Source: Leptodontidium sp. MPI-SDFR-AT-0119
Taxonomy: Eukaryota > Ascomycota > Leotiomycetes > Helotiales > Leptodontidiaceae
Length of the DNA: 64,000 nt
Direction: 5' to 3'
NCBI GenBank assembly: GCA_020726505.1
Contig: JAHLEZ010000010.1
Coordinates: 2,232,001 to 2,296,000 of the forward strand
This document shows positions 22,201 to 31,430 of the stretch, one piece after another (the first letter of the stretch is position 1; each line of letters starts with the position of its first letter). Made by a program: the position numbers and the translations under genes. The notes below the pieces were generated by a model. The model was not told the DNA's origin, searched no databases, and saw nothing but the letters and a program-made list of their open reading frames with translations.

Positions 22201-22770
22201 ATGACAGCCAACGCCATCGGAACAAAAGTCGGTATTCCTTTATCCAATATCATCGCTGGCGTTCTTCCCAGCGAAAAGGCCGACAAGATCAGATATCTGC
22301 AGCGAGCTCTCAAAACACATACCCTCTCCGGGAACGACCATTTTGAGAAACGTGCCCTAGTCGCGATGGTCGGAGATGGTATCAACGACTCTCCAGCACT
22401 CACGACCGCAGATGTTGGTATCGCCATCGGTTCCGGCTCAGACATCGCCATTTCTTCGGCCGAGTTCGTTCTCGTCTCCAGTAACCTCAACTCCCTCATC
22501 AACCTCCTAGACTTGAGCAAATTTGTTTTCCGTCGGATTAAATTCAACTTTGGTTGGGCTTTGATCTATAATTTGGTCGCGTTACCTGTTGCGGCTGGAG
22601 TTTTCTATCCCATTTCAAGTGGAGGGAAGCATGTCAGATTGGATCCCGTTTGGGCTAGCTTGGCGATGGCGTTGAGCAGTATCAGTGTCGTTTGCAGTAG
22701 TTTGGCTTTGAGAAGTAGGCTTCCTGGAGTTGGGTTTAAAGTTAGAAAAGCCGTTGGTGATCAGGATTAA
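19207..22770 (+). CDS. Copper-transporting P1B-type ATPase
   Basis: Pumps Cu(I) across a membrane using ATP, either to the secretory pathway (Ccc2/ATP7 role) or out of the cell (CrpA-like detoxification). The 1,187 residues fit the larger CrpA type, but this is inference. There are no introns. The frame is open from 19015, and ATGs at 19207 and 19225 are the likely starts. Domains in order: three HMA-type metal sites (HCPSC at 19324; GMTCAAC at 19828; GMFCDHC at 20080), with a small extra HCEAC motif at 19651; a membrane bundle; the TGES actuator; CPC in VVACPCGLALAAP (21433); DKTGT phosphorylation site (21573); MVGDGIND hinge (22366); and the Cu(I)-type signatures YNLVALP and MALSSIS near the end. 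The nucleotide-binding HP motif reads SSHT, so Pro is replaced by Thr. Confidence 0.93.
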   Translation: MQAVPAMDPLSTTSEKMSHMTAKPITNMVTTSFILSNLHCPSCVSHIQDTLYALDPPPTTVSPSLVSSVVTVEHDSALPVATIQDALESAGFEIYDVAPNNTSSPTGTSAVGLGGADGYLDQVVDRLSSDQYSRRGKGGRLSSQHIQHCEACRRDAARKAPDSKASSSADHGGTNKMHSSPDLKLVTIDSVDTQASSGIWRASLAVGGMTCAACVGAITEELEKKDWIRKVVVNLISNSATVDFVGEGHKNDIVEAIEDIGYDAAIDAIVDTSIVDSGMRSAQRTVDIKIDGMFCDHCPPRVHAALSTAFGSKVNIETRVSLQTPILKITYTPHVPNFTIRDIIAVITAVDEAITPSIYHPPTLEERSRQLHAREQLRILIRVMLTFIIAIPTLIIGIVYMSLVPRDNPGKMFLMHPLYAGVSRTQWSLFIMATPVYFLCADVFHIRALKEIRSMWRRGSSTPMLQRFYRFGSMNMLMSLGTSIAYISSVAQLIAAGVNKSNHVEDSGFYFDSVVFLTLFLLVGRLIESYSKSKTGDAVTMLGKLRPNEALLVQGPDMTRRPSENTLINSIPTREQLSNGPQLETLMRVNVDLLEYGDIVKVLHGGSPPCDGTIIHGESKFDESSLTGESRLVKKVLGDEVFSGTMNKESPVSVKITGVAGSSMLDQIVKAVREGQTRRAPMERIADTLTGYFVPFVTLIAITTWLVWLGLGLSGTLPEDYLGHDQGGWVAWSLQFAIAVFVVACPCGLALAAPTALFVGGGLAAKYGILVKGGGEAFEKASKLDCIVFDKTGTLTMGGEPVVTDYEIIPVDFDKYQQVGQSTILRLVKELERTEDDTREESQSTTLGMVKALEENSSHTVAKALVSFCKTMKASDVNAENVEEVAGRGMKGRFSLSGSVAGAGVAAKMIIGNESFMSNNDVVLPGLTQSTLEKWKTEGKSVALGAVKVYNDSTETADTWRLAAMFAVSDPIRPEAPGIVNALLKGGKDIWMLSGDNQMTANAIGTKVGIPLSNIIAGVLPSEKADKIRYLQRALKTHTLSGNDHFEKRALVAMVGDGINDSPALTTADVGIAIGSGSDIAISSAEFVLVSSNLNSLINLLDLSKFVFRRIKFNFGWALIYNLVALPVAAGVFYPISSGGKHVRLDPVWASLAMALSSISVVCSSLALRSRLPGVGFKVRKAVGDQD

Positions 22771-22922
22771 GCAGTTCGATAGGGTACGATGAGAAGGAAC
22801 AGGGAATTTTCGGTGGAACACGGAGTACATATACCCAACTGTAGCATTTTCTTCTCACTGGTCTCCTTGTGTAACGTAGAAATAGCAGCTCTTTACAATC
22901 ATGACCGTAGTAAACAACCATC

Positions 22923-23775
22923 TCAGTACCAATACCAAATCTCTATCGCTATTCCAACCGCCATCCCCAAAAGCATCCCCGGTATGATTTCCTTCGGCCT
23001 ATCGCCCCAGTTACTAGCCACCTCAGCCTTCGCAACCATTCTATCAAACGTCTTCTGCAGGGCTTCTTCTTGTGTCTGTACTAACTCCTGCGTTGAAGCA
23101 TCTACGTCGCTATACCATGGTGCTTGCACTATTCTATCCCAATTATAACCCGAGATGGAGAGAGAGGAGCGAGCTGATGTTGGTGCCACCTCTGTATATT
23201 TGCAGACTGTATCAGCTCACACGGATTTGTGGAAATAGAGTGAGACACTATCAAGGTGGTAGAAATTATAGAATACGGGTCTATGACTGTGAAGAGGAAC
23301 AGGGGAGGTACCGTAGACAGCAGCTGTTATCCTCGCATACTCAACTCCCATCGTCCATGTCGACTGCACAGATGTGAGGGCTCGCCAGACGGAAACGGCG
23401 TCTTTTTCGTTGGTGTTTGTGTTTGGGAAGCGGAATGTTGCGTCGACTGGGGGGAAGAAATGGGTTGCTGGGGGGGTTGCTGGATGGGTGAGAGTTTTGG
23501 TTAGTTTTCGGGGTTGAGTTCAAGTTTGAGTTCAAGTTTGAGTGTGTGAGAGTGCAGCGAGCAGAGGGGAGACTAGGAGAGAGAGGGGAATGGGGAGGTA
23601 TGTACAATGATGTTGCGTTGCTTGTGCGTGTTGATGAAGGCTTTGGAAGTGGTGTTAGGATTGTCGATATGCTGTAGCTGGTGTGCGTTGCGGGTATGAA
23701 TGGGGTTGGCTGTTGTGCTGATGCGAGTTGTGCGAGAGCCTGGATGGTGAATAAGAGAACGTCGTGAGAAAACAT
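22923..23775 (-). CDS. Secreted/membrane hypothetical protein with apparent frameshift
   Basis: Three exons are inferred. Exon 1 (23775-23606) encodes a clear signal peptide (MFSHDVLLFTIQALAQLASA). Intron 1 (23605-23480) has an AACTAAC branch site, exon 2 is 23479-23312, intron 2 (23311-23207) has CTGAT before ACAG, and exon 3 is 23206-22923. Exons 2 and 3 join in frame to give a compact domain (DATFRFPNTNTNEKDAVSVW; SLSISGYNWDRIVQAPWY) and a hydrophobic C terminus (GMLLGMAVGIAIEIWYWY). Exon 1 joins exon 2 one base out of frame. Removing one C from the C7 run at the start of exon 2 (G7 at 23470-23476 on the plus strand) restores it. This is either a sequencing error, a real frameshift, or a different donor (for example GTCTCC downstream). 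The family was not recognised. Confidence 0.5.
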
Positions 23776-25406
23776 TTTAGATGATTTTATTTACGCCCTA
23801 AGACACAAACTGATATCCTGGACATGAAATGCAAGAAGCTGGGAGTTTATTGAACAATGATAGAGAATCGAGAAAGCAAAAGGAGCAGACAAATAATGAG
23901 GAGATCCAGGACATGGTTTCTCCACGCTTCACCGGGTGTGTGGCCGTTCCGTCCCATGGCCAATATGCAGCTTCCCGACGTTGTTTGATTGGGGACCGGA
24001 TGGGAGAGGGAGAGATCGATGCTCCTGCATGGCGCCGTGTGGTAATTAAGTTGTGGTACAATACTATTGTGTGTGCTTTGTACTTTGTGTTCTGTGGCAT
24101 GGGAAGACTGGCAATGAGTTGGTGGTGGGATGGATGCAGGGAGCCGATTCCCCCGGGTTTTCAGCGGGGCTGTGACATATGAGAGCATATGGCGCCTTTA
24201 ATTTATATTGGTTCGAAAGGTATGCATATATTTTGTATCTCAATATGCGAAGTCCCCATGGTTCATGGAAATTTATTGTGTGGCTGCTTGCAGGGCTTTC
24301 TCCCTGTATTGCTGCTAACTGGGACAGCGAGATGTCACCTGGTCCAGCAATCCGGATCTAGTGCAATGTTAGACTGTGATGCTGTTAAAAGCATTGTATT
24401 AATGTGTACGCACAAGATGAGCTCGGTTAGAAAGTCTCGTTTGTCGCCTTGAAGCCCCGTTCTTCAAAATGAAGCTGTTAGACTTCACTGCAAGATCATC
24501 GGTGAAGAGCTCAACGCGCTTAAATAGAACATGTCCTTCGGAAAAGACCTGGAGGTGTGTGTTGCCGAATGAACTTATTATAACCCTTCTCTGCACACCT
24601 GGGAAAATTCTTTGGCAGAAATGATATGTTTGCGTTCGCTGTACTGACGTATGTCGCGTCTGCATCGACGTCGTTGCCGATGTCTTTGTCTAGAATTATC
24701 CTGGTCCATTGCAAGCTCATCGACGCGCCATGAGAAACCTATTTGCTATTGGCACTGCCAGAAATTTCAGAGGAATCCTGACGGGTTCACTGGTTGGCTT
24801 CCATCGTTGGGGATTACTTCGTCGGCTTTGGATTTTCGAGCGCCTGCGACCGAGTTCAGTCATCGTGTCGATATGGGAAATCTATCTGTATAAAACGAAG
24901 ATGAAGGAAATTAAAATAAATGATCGTAGAGCTAGAATTCAAATACCAGGAAGGTATGAGACAAATTTCAAGTATGGTTGCAGAGGAGCTTTCGAGCCAG
25001 GGTAAAATTTTGGCTGGGAATCACTGTGGCGGTCGCCTGAAACACTAACAGAGCTGGGTATGAGCTCAACCCCAATTCATTCACTTGTGTCAGGCCCGAG
25101 ATTCAGTTTTCTCTCCTTTTCCGAGCATAGAAAACAATTGCCTGATGCGACTGTGCGTATTTTGATATCCGTTCCATTGGTCAGAATTCGGTGTTTGCAA
25201 AACATTGCCTCGCTACCCCTGACGCTAACGTATGGCGGGGTAAATCTTCAGCAGGGGAACCCTCGCTTGACGTCACGACTCTCCCCACTGCAAATTTTTA
25301 CAAAGAAAATGGCAAAAAGTCGAAGAGGCTTGTAGATAAGAAGATTAAAGCAAAAATCAAACCCAAAGCATCAAGCAAAAAGAAATGCAAAAATATTAAT
25401 CACTTT
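23776..25406. other. Intergenic, no supported gene
   Basis: About 1.6 kb with several short overlapping frames on both strands and no domains. I see no gene here. Confidence 0.5.
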
Positions 25407-25509
25407 AGGTCTTACCCGGGCTCGAACCGGGGATTCGGGAAAGGATGTAATATCCGTGATTCTGATATGAAGTCAAAATCCCACGTGCTAACCACTACAC
25501 TATAAAACC
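25407..25509 (-). tRNA. tRNA-Gln (UUG) with 32-nt intron
   Basis: On the minus strand the acceptor stem GGTTTTA pairs with TAAGACC, with discriminator T. The D arm is AGTGTAGTGGTTAGCAC. The anticodon stem is TGGGA/TCCCG, with loop TTTTGA giving anticodon TTG (25476-25474), then an intron of about 32 nt before base 38. The T arm is CCCGG-TTCGAGC-CCGGG, and a T5 terminator follows at 25394-25390. The sequence closely matches fungal tRNA-Gln. Confidence 0.92.
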
Positions 25510-26469
25510 TGTTGTAGGCGTGATTGAACGACATTATCTTATTTGGCTGCATATTGTAGCTACTTCAGTTCCCGTTTCGACTTCGGGGGTTGGAGGCAAA
25601 ATCTTCGGCACTAGCAAAACGATGTTTGCTTATGGGGCTATGGGGCTGGGATATGCGAAAAACCCTATAACAATTTTTCCTTTCCGTTTTTCAAATAAGG
25701 GGTTCATTTGAACTACTGCGAGCTTCATACTCGATCCAGGAGAACCTCAAATTTCCAGGCGAGGGCATGGAAGGAAGCATGGCACGTCTGAAATTCCACG
25801 TGAAAAGTGGGACAGAGATGATAATTTAGCGTCGGATACGGAGTTCGTTTATACTTTCTCTGCCTCGAGGAAGACCTCCGAATCTCAACATTCCTTTCCG
25901 GTCCTCTTCTCAACCTTTAAATGACTCATTAATGCTTGAGGAGGTTTCGGGGTTATTGTGTGGGGAGGACCTTTTCCCAAGATTATTGAACAAGACCTTG
26001 GGCACTGATTCGTTCGCTCCTGGAGAGACAATGGCAAGTCCAGAACCAACACACCATTCGTGCCTCCAACATGCAATGCAAAGAGCTAGCAGGGGATGTT
26101 CGGGTAGCTTGAGATCTGATAAGCTTACTAGGAAGGTGGGTGTGTCTCGTCATCTTATCTGATCATCTAACGGGCCCCTCATCCTCATTTCAACCAATCG
26201 AGATCGTCCCTCAGCGGGCTTGGGACCGAGTGTTGCCGTCTTATGCTACGGTTGAAACCTTGTAGTACGATAGCAGACCCTCACCCCACTCTCTCTTCCT
26301 CGGAACTCCCAGGCTCGCTTCCGAGGTATATATACCGTCCCCATACCCCCCTCTGTCTGTCTGTCCCCTTCACGGTCTTCACTTTCATTATTATTCCTTT
26401 TCTCTATACTGAGCCTTCCGTGAATTCAAATCAACAATTAACGAACATATCCCACTCCGACAGATCAAC
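25510..26469. other. Intergenic, MFS promoter side
   Basis: About 1 kb without a supported gene. It ends in the promoter of the MFS transporter, with pyrimidine-rich leader sequence before the ATG. Confidence 0.5.
26327..26334 (+). promoter_or_regulatory. TATA box of MFS transporter gene
   Basis: TATATATA lies 136 bp upstream of the start codon and is followed by a C/T-rich tract, which is typical of fungal core promoters. Confidence 0.55.
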
Positions 26470-27984
26470 ATGAGTTCGAGCCCTCACGATCCCATCGTGG
26501 TGACTATCTCCAATGAGCTGGAGATGGCGCCAATCACTGTTACCGATGCCACCCTGAAGCCCACAAGTAAGCAGGAGGATGCATTTCTCGTCGTCTTTGC
26601 TCAGCCATACGATGCCGACAACCCCCTCGATTGGTCTACTGGTAGAAAATGGGCAGTCACAGACGTGCTCTCGGCAACTGGATTCAATCGTATCATGGTT
26701 TCAACAATCATGGCACCAGCTCTGTCTACCATCGCCAAGGACTTGGATATGACATCTGCTGAGGCGGCTATGGCGTTGTCGATCTACCTTCTGGCAACTG
26801 CATTCGGTCCACTCCTCATTGGTCCCCTATCTGAGGTCTATGGTCGAGAGGTGGTCCTCCACTCATCAAGTCTCTGGTTTCTGGTATGGAATCTTGCTTG
26901 TGGATTCGCCAATTCAAAGGAGCTATTAATTGGTGCTCGGTTTTTGGCTGGTTTTGGTGCCAGCTCTATTTATGCTCTCGCTGGCGGGGTGTTGAGTGAT
27001 GTCTGGAGACCAGAACAGCGGGGTCGGTCCTTGAGTCTGTACATGCTCATTCCTCTTCTCGGAGCATGTGTAGGCCCGATAATTGGAGGATTCATGGCTG
27101 AGCGAACAACATGGAGATGGATGTTTTGGGCGACATCGATTTTCCAAGCGGTCATGATGGTTGCCACATTCACAACTTTCAAAGAAACCTACGGCCCTTT
27201 GATTCTCCATCGACGAGCCAAGCGCCTTCGGAACGAAACAGGCAACCAGCAATACCACACTGAGCATGAAGATCTCGAGCGCAACAAAACTCTACTTTCA
27301 ACTCTTGGTCGCGCATTCTCGCGCCCGCTCCGCCTCCTGGCTTTCCACCCTGTCATTCAAATCACTGCTGTTCTGGAAGGGTTCAATTACGGTCTCCTCT
27401 ACATCGTTCTCTCAACATTTTCAACCTTGTGGATCAAGCATTATGGCCAATCAGTTGAGATCAGTGGTCTGCACTACATCGCTATCTCTCTTGGTGAGGT
27501 GGCTGGATCGCAAATCTGCGGCTACTTTGTGGACTTCTTCTACCGTCGCCGGAAGGCTCTCAATCCTGACGGAGTCGAAACTCCTGAGTTGCGCCTCCCA
27601 CTTATGGTTCCAGGTATCATAATCGGCTATCTTTTCCTACTCTTCTACGGATGGACTGCCGAGAACAGGGTGTATTGGGTAGCAGTTGATATCGGGATAT
27701 TGCTGTCTCTGATGGGCATTCAGTGTGTGAGCATGGTCAGTACAGCGTACATCATCGACTGCTACTCTGGCCACACATCGTCGGCGATGGCTGCAACGAG
27801 GTTCATCGAATCGATGTGCGCGTTTTTATTCCCCCTATTTTCGCCGCGGATGTATGCGGTTCTTGGTTATGGGTGGGCAAATACTACCTTGTGCTTCATC
27901 GGCTTGATAATTGGACTTCCATATCCTTGGATCTTGTGGAAGTACGGTGAAAAGCTGAGGGCTAAGGCGGCCTCAAGCTACTGA
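26470..27984 (+). CDS. MFS multidrug-type transporter (DHA1)
   Basis: A plasma-membrane drug:proton antiporter-type carrier of 504 residues in one exon. The cytosolic N terminus leads to the fungal DHA1 signature (NPLDWSTGRKW). About twelve helices follow, with motif A variant GPLSEVYGREVV between helices 2 and 3, GFGASSIYALAGGVLSDVW, RGRSLSLYMLIPLLGACVGPIIGG (motif C region, described in part) and ERTTWRWMFWATSIFQ. The central cytosolic loop and a second half with YFVDFFYRRRK complete the fold. The length is normal. No biosynthetic cluster surrounds it, so the substrate is unknown. Start 26470 has CAACATG context and a TATA box upstream. Confidence 0.92.
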   Translation: MSSSPHDPIVVTISNELEMAPITVTDATLKPTSKQEDAFLVVFAQPYDADNPLDWSTGRKWAVTDVLSATGFNRIMVSTIMAPALSTIAKDLDMTSAEAAMALSIYLLATAFGPLLIGPLSEVYGREVVLHSSSLWFLVWNLACGFANSKELLIGARFLAGFGASSIYALAGGVLSDVWRPEQRGRSLSLYMLIPLLGACVGPIIGGFMAERTTWRWMFWATSIFQAVMMVATFTTFKETYGPLILHRRAKRLRNETGNQQYHTEHEDLERNKTLLSTLGRAFSRPLRLLAFHPVIQITAVLEGFNYGLLYIVLSTFSTLWIKHYGQSVEISGLHYIAISLGEVAGSQICGYFVDFFYRRRKALNPDGVETPELRLPLMVPGIIIGYLFLLFYGWTAENRVYWVAVDIGILLSLMGIQCVSMVSTAYIIDCYSGHTSSAMAATRFIESMCAFLFPLFSPRMYAVLGYGWANTTLCFIGLIIGLPYPWILWKYGEKLRAKAASSY

Positions 27985-28228
27985 GAGTCTGGGGGTGCAA
28001 GATTGCATCGAGCTAATGGGAATGGGAAGATCTGTGGGTGAGGCTAGGGTGGGAATTTCTGTATGTTGAGAGACGTTTGCTGGATACGGTTGTGCTTTGT
28101 ATTCCATATATCTCATTAAAACCGAATTTCAAAGTCCCAGTTTTCTTCCGAATGTACAGTAAACGGCATGTTCTATAATCACGTCGAGAGCTATCTCTTA
28201 CATAATAAGTATGAAATTCACAAGTAAC

Positions 28229-28858
28229 CAGAGTGGTCGATAAGTCAGTCTAGTTAAGTTCTCTTATTAAGTTGGACCAAAAATCGTAATCAGTCAGTTA
28301 ATAGCCCTAACCCTAACAAGTCAGTTGTAATATACTCAACTGATTAAGACTGTCAGTTGAGAGGTAGGAATATCCTCATAATAGGGTCAGTTTTGGTAAG
28401 GCCGATTTTGGGCGAGGCCCCCGCTAAATCGAGCTCGCTTCGGGCCAAATATAGGCTTCCCATTGGCCCGAATATTAAAATCACCTCCTGAGGCTATAGC
28501 CGACACACCCAAACTCATGATCCTGCTTCACTTTCCCCTCAACCTACTTAAATGGGTAAATATAGCTAGGTTATATTATATACTTCAGATTAAGCACCCC
28601 TGAATACCCTCCAGTTAGTACTAGAGACATAAAGAAGGCTTCTTACTTAGTTATTACCTAAAAAATTGTCTTAAGTAATAAAAAGAGGAACTTTTGATGA
28701 ATAGTTTTTTTTTACTACTATGACTAATCTATATCAGTTTAAATCAGTACTGATCAATTTGCTCAGTTAAGTTCGTCAGTTGCTTCATTTTACGTCAGTC
28801 AGTCAGTTGGAAAAAATCCTTAACTGATACTGACTTAACTGACTTATCGACCACCCTG
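28229..28858. mobile_element. Non-autonomous hAT-like element, 630 bp
   Basis: The ends are inverted repeats: left CAGAGTGGTCGATAAGTC, and right (read inward) CAGGGTGGTCGATAAGTC. An exact 8-bp target duplication, CAAGTAAC, flanks it (28221-28228 and 28859-28866). An 8-bp duplication with CAG ends is the hAT hallmark. Subterminal CAGTTA/TAACTG words recur many times at both ends. There is no transposase frame. The ends resemble those of the 3-kb element at 60405-63404, its likely helper relative. AGCCCTAACCCTAAC occurs inside. Confidence 0.88.
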
Positions 28859-29012
28859 CAAGTAACCAAGGGCCAATCGATTACATTTCGCCCCATCCTA
28901 TCTCACTTAACAAAGTTTCCACATGAATGAATTCAAAGCTGACCTTAGTATTACTCGCATTTCAACCTCATACTGATCATGTCCTAACCTACGCGTAGTA
29001 CATCTCTAGTAG

Positions 29013-30352
29013 TCCCGAGCCGTCCTCAACATAGAAATTGTTGTCGATAGGATTATATACGTGGAACTGTCTTGGCCTCTTCCGAGAGGAGTCCAAGCTC
29101 CCAGAGTCGCCATCGCTCTTGTGGCCGCTACACACTGGCTTCTAATGGTTAGTTCTGGTCCCCTGATCACCGGATTTTATCTCCCTCGTCGAGGAGTGGC
29201 GGCCAACATGGAAGTCATCCTCAGGAGCTGCTGGCCCGGCACCATTTACTCTATTCCCAAGCACGTTCGAATTTCCAACCGCCGTTCGAACAGGAATACC
29301 TGGCCGATTCTCCTCTATGTTACGGAAAATCCAGGCGAGGGGCGAGGTGGGGTCGAGACGGCGAAGCAGCTTCTTCTCAAATCTCTCTTGGAGTCAAGCA
29401 TTGAACGTGCCGAGTCCCCGGCGATCGATGGCGCCCATGATCGTGAAATATTTCTTCGTACAGACAACGAGTTCAGCGTTGCCTCGGGCCACAGCGAGGT
29501 CTACGATGCCTTCTTCCGTACATCTGTTGCGGATATCACGGCCACGGCCACGGCTATATGGGTGCCCACCACTTCACTGGTCCCAAGGAACCTAGCGCAT
29601 CTGGCTACGTGGGAGTGGATCACCCTCTGGCTAATTGTGCTCATGTTATTGAACACCTTACTCTACAACGGTTTCATCGGAGGGGCGACTCCGATATCTG
29701 ACAGATACACACGCTTATTCTTGGTCTCGGTCTATATTCTTCTCTACCTGCTTCAGTCACTCTATAGCTGCTATACGTTAATTGGCATCTACGAGTGCCT
29801 TGCCCAGCAAGCATCATGGAGATGGATCTTCCAGGCTGGCTTCTTCTTGATGAATCCCGGCGAGCATATTTTGTGGCTTTGCGATGAACTCATTATCGGC
29901 GCGACGGAGGAGTGATTGCGATGGACAGCTTCGATATCGGCATCCTTGGAAACGTGAAACGAGTAAGATAACTTAAAAAGACATATCGTGCAAACGCCGA
30001 ACCTGAAGTCATCACTTACGACCGCCATGAAGAATCCGATGAGGAAGAATACGACGAGGAAGAAAACGTCGACGACGCTGACGCCGAGGACTCCGAAGAA
30101 TTCCCCTGGCCGGTTCGCAACGTCCCCGCCAAAGGTATTTTCTACAGCAAACGCAAACCTGAAAGCGGTGCCCAAGGCCTTACTCCGGAAGGTACGCGCA
30201 ACAGAACTGCAAGTGGGGGCCATTCTGCCAATGACAATGACGGAGAAAATAGGAAAGATGCGGATGTACTTGATGATACAGAACAAGAGGAGAAAAACGA
30301 CCTCAACTGGTGGGACCTTGAGAAACCCGAAACATTCAAAGATTCGGGCTAG
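29013..30352 (+). pseudogene. Broken membrane protein with acidic tail
   Basis: A frame without any start codon opens at 29013 and encodes membrane helices (SWPLPRGVQAPRVAIALVA; WEWITLWLIVLMLLNTLL; LFLVSVYILLYLLQSLYS), ending at TGA in ...ELIIGATEE. The next frame, one base off at about 29895-29910, continues smoothly (DGGVIAMDSFDIGILGNVKR), is stopped by TAA at about 29968, and in the same frame continues as an acidic domain (EESDEEEYDEEENVDDADAE ... NWWDLEKPETFKDSG) to TAG at 30352. One frameshift, one nonsense codon and a missing start mark it as decayed. A further frame to 30619 may be more of it. The family was not recognised. Confidence 0.65.
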
Positions 30353-31430
30353 CGTCGAAAGGTCCTGCTTTCATTGCGTCCATTTTCCGTTACACTCACC
30401 GTTCTCTGGAGGGCCATTGCCAGTCTACTGTTTAGTCCAGGCTTTGCATTGCTTCCTCTCTCTCATGGAAAGGGTGGTATTTCAGTCCAGGTCAGAGTAG
30501 ACAATCATGCCTTCAACGTGGCAGAAGTCACGAACTCGATAATACCGCCTGAGGAGCAGCATGTCCAATCGTCGGGACGGACTGACTACGAGCTTCCGAC
30601 TGCCGTTCATACAATTTAGACTACAGCTTGTCGGACTATAATGAATCTATTTTAGTCTATCCAATTGGCGTTCACTGGTGGGCACTTAGATTAGTTAGGG
30701 CTGAGGCCTACGCTTATAGTATGTGTTAGAATACGGTGAGCTGTTTTGACCTCTATAGCATGACAGGCACGTGATGAGTCACGAACTAGATGACTCTATT
30801 GAGTATGGTTGCCTATGGATGCCTACTGCTTGAGAAACTATATAGGGACTTGCTTTTACAGTCACAATGAAGCAACTCTTCTGCTATCAATCTGCTAGAA
30901 TGATTGGTAATCAACCCGTGACCTGCTGCGCCAGCAGTATGAGGCTAATGTATAAGTCACGTGCTAAGCAAAGTTGAAATACTAAACTTTAGAATATCTC
31001 TATATATAACTAGTATAATGGGACTGTACAGTCACTAGCGAAATTGGGTTCCGCCTTACACTCTTTAAAAGACTTAACTCAGCCACATTGCCAAGATACT
31101 TACGCCACGCTAACCTATCCTAACTATCCATCTACCATCACGTACGTGACATAGAAATAGCTTGCTAGCTACCTTATTCCGTTTCTTTCAACAATGCAGG
31201 GCTATTCTAGATGAAAGTACTACGTAAATATTATAGGACGTGCGGGCTGTTTTGCAGTAAACCAATATTGTTAGTCAAATTATTGTTCCGCGAAGCAACC
31301 TTACCTAAATTTACACGCCATAGCAGCCATAGGCTGTGGACGATTTCCTTCATGAAAGTCAGGCCTCGAGGTTCGGATAAGACTCCTTTATAAGTATTCG
31401 GGATGGTATAAGCTCTCGCACGTATAATAA
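30353..31430. other. Intergenic, possible pseudogene tail
   Basis: A frame to 30619 (ISVQVRVDNHAFNVAEV...) may belong to the preceding pseudogene. The rest is AT-rich with no supported gene. Confidence 0.45.

Noticed and set aside
29988..30500. 170-codon frame over the acidic tail
   Set aside because: Another frame gives a coherent acidic protein and this one is its Thr/Lys-rich shadow.
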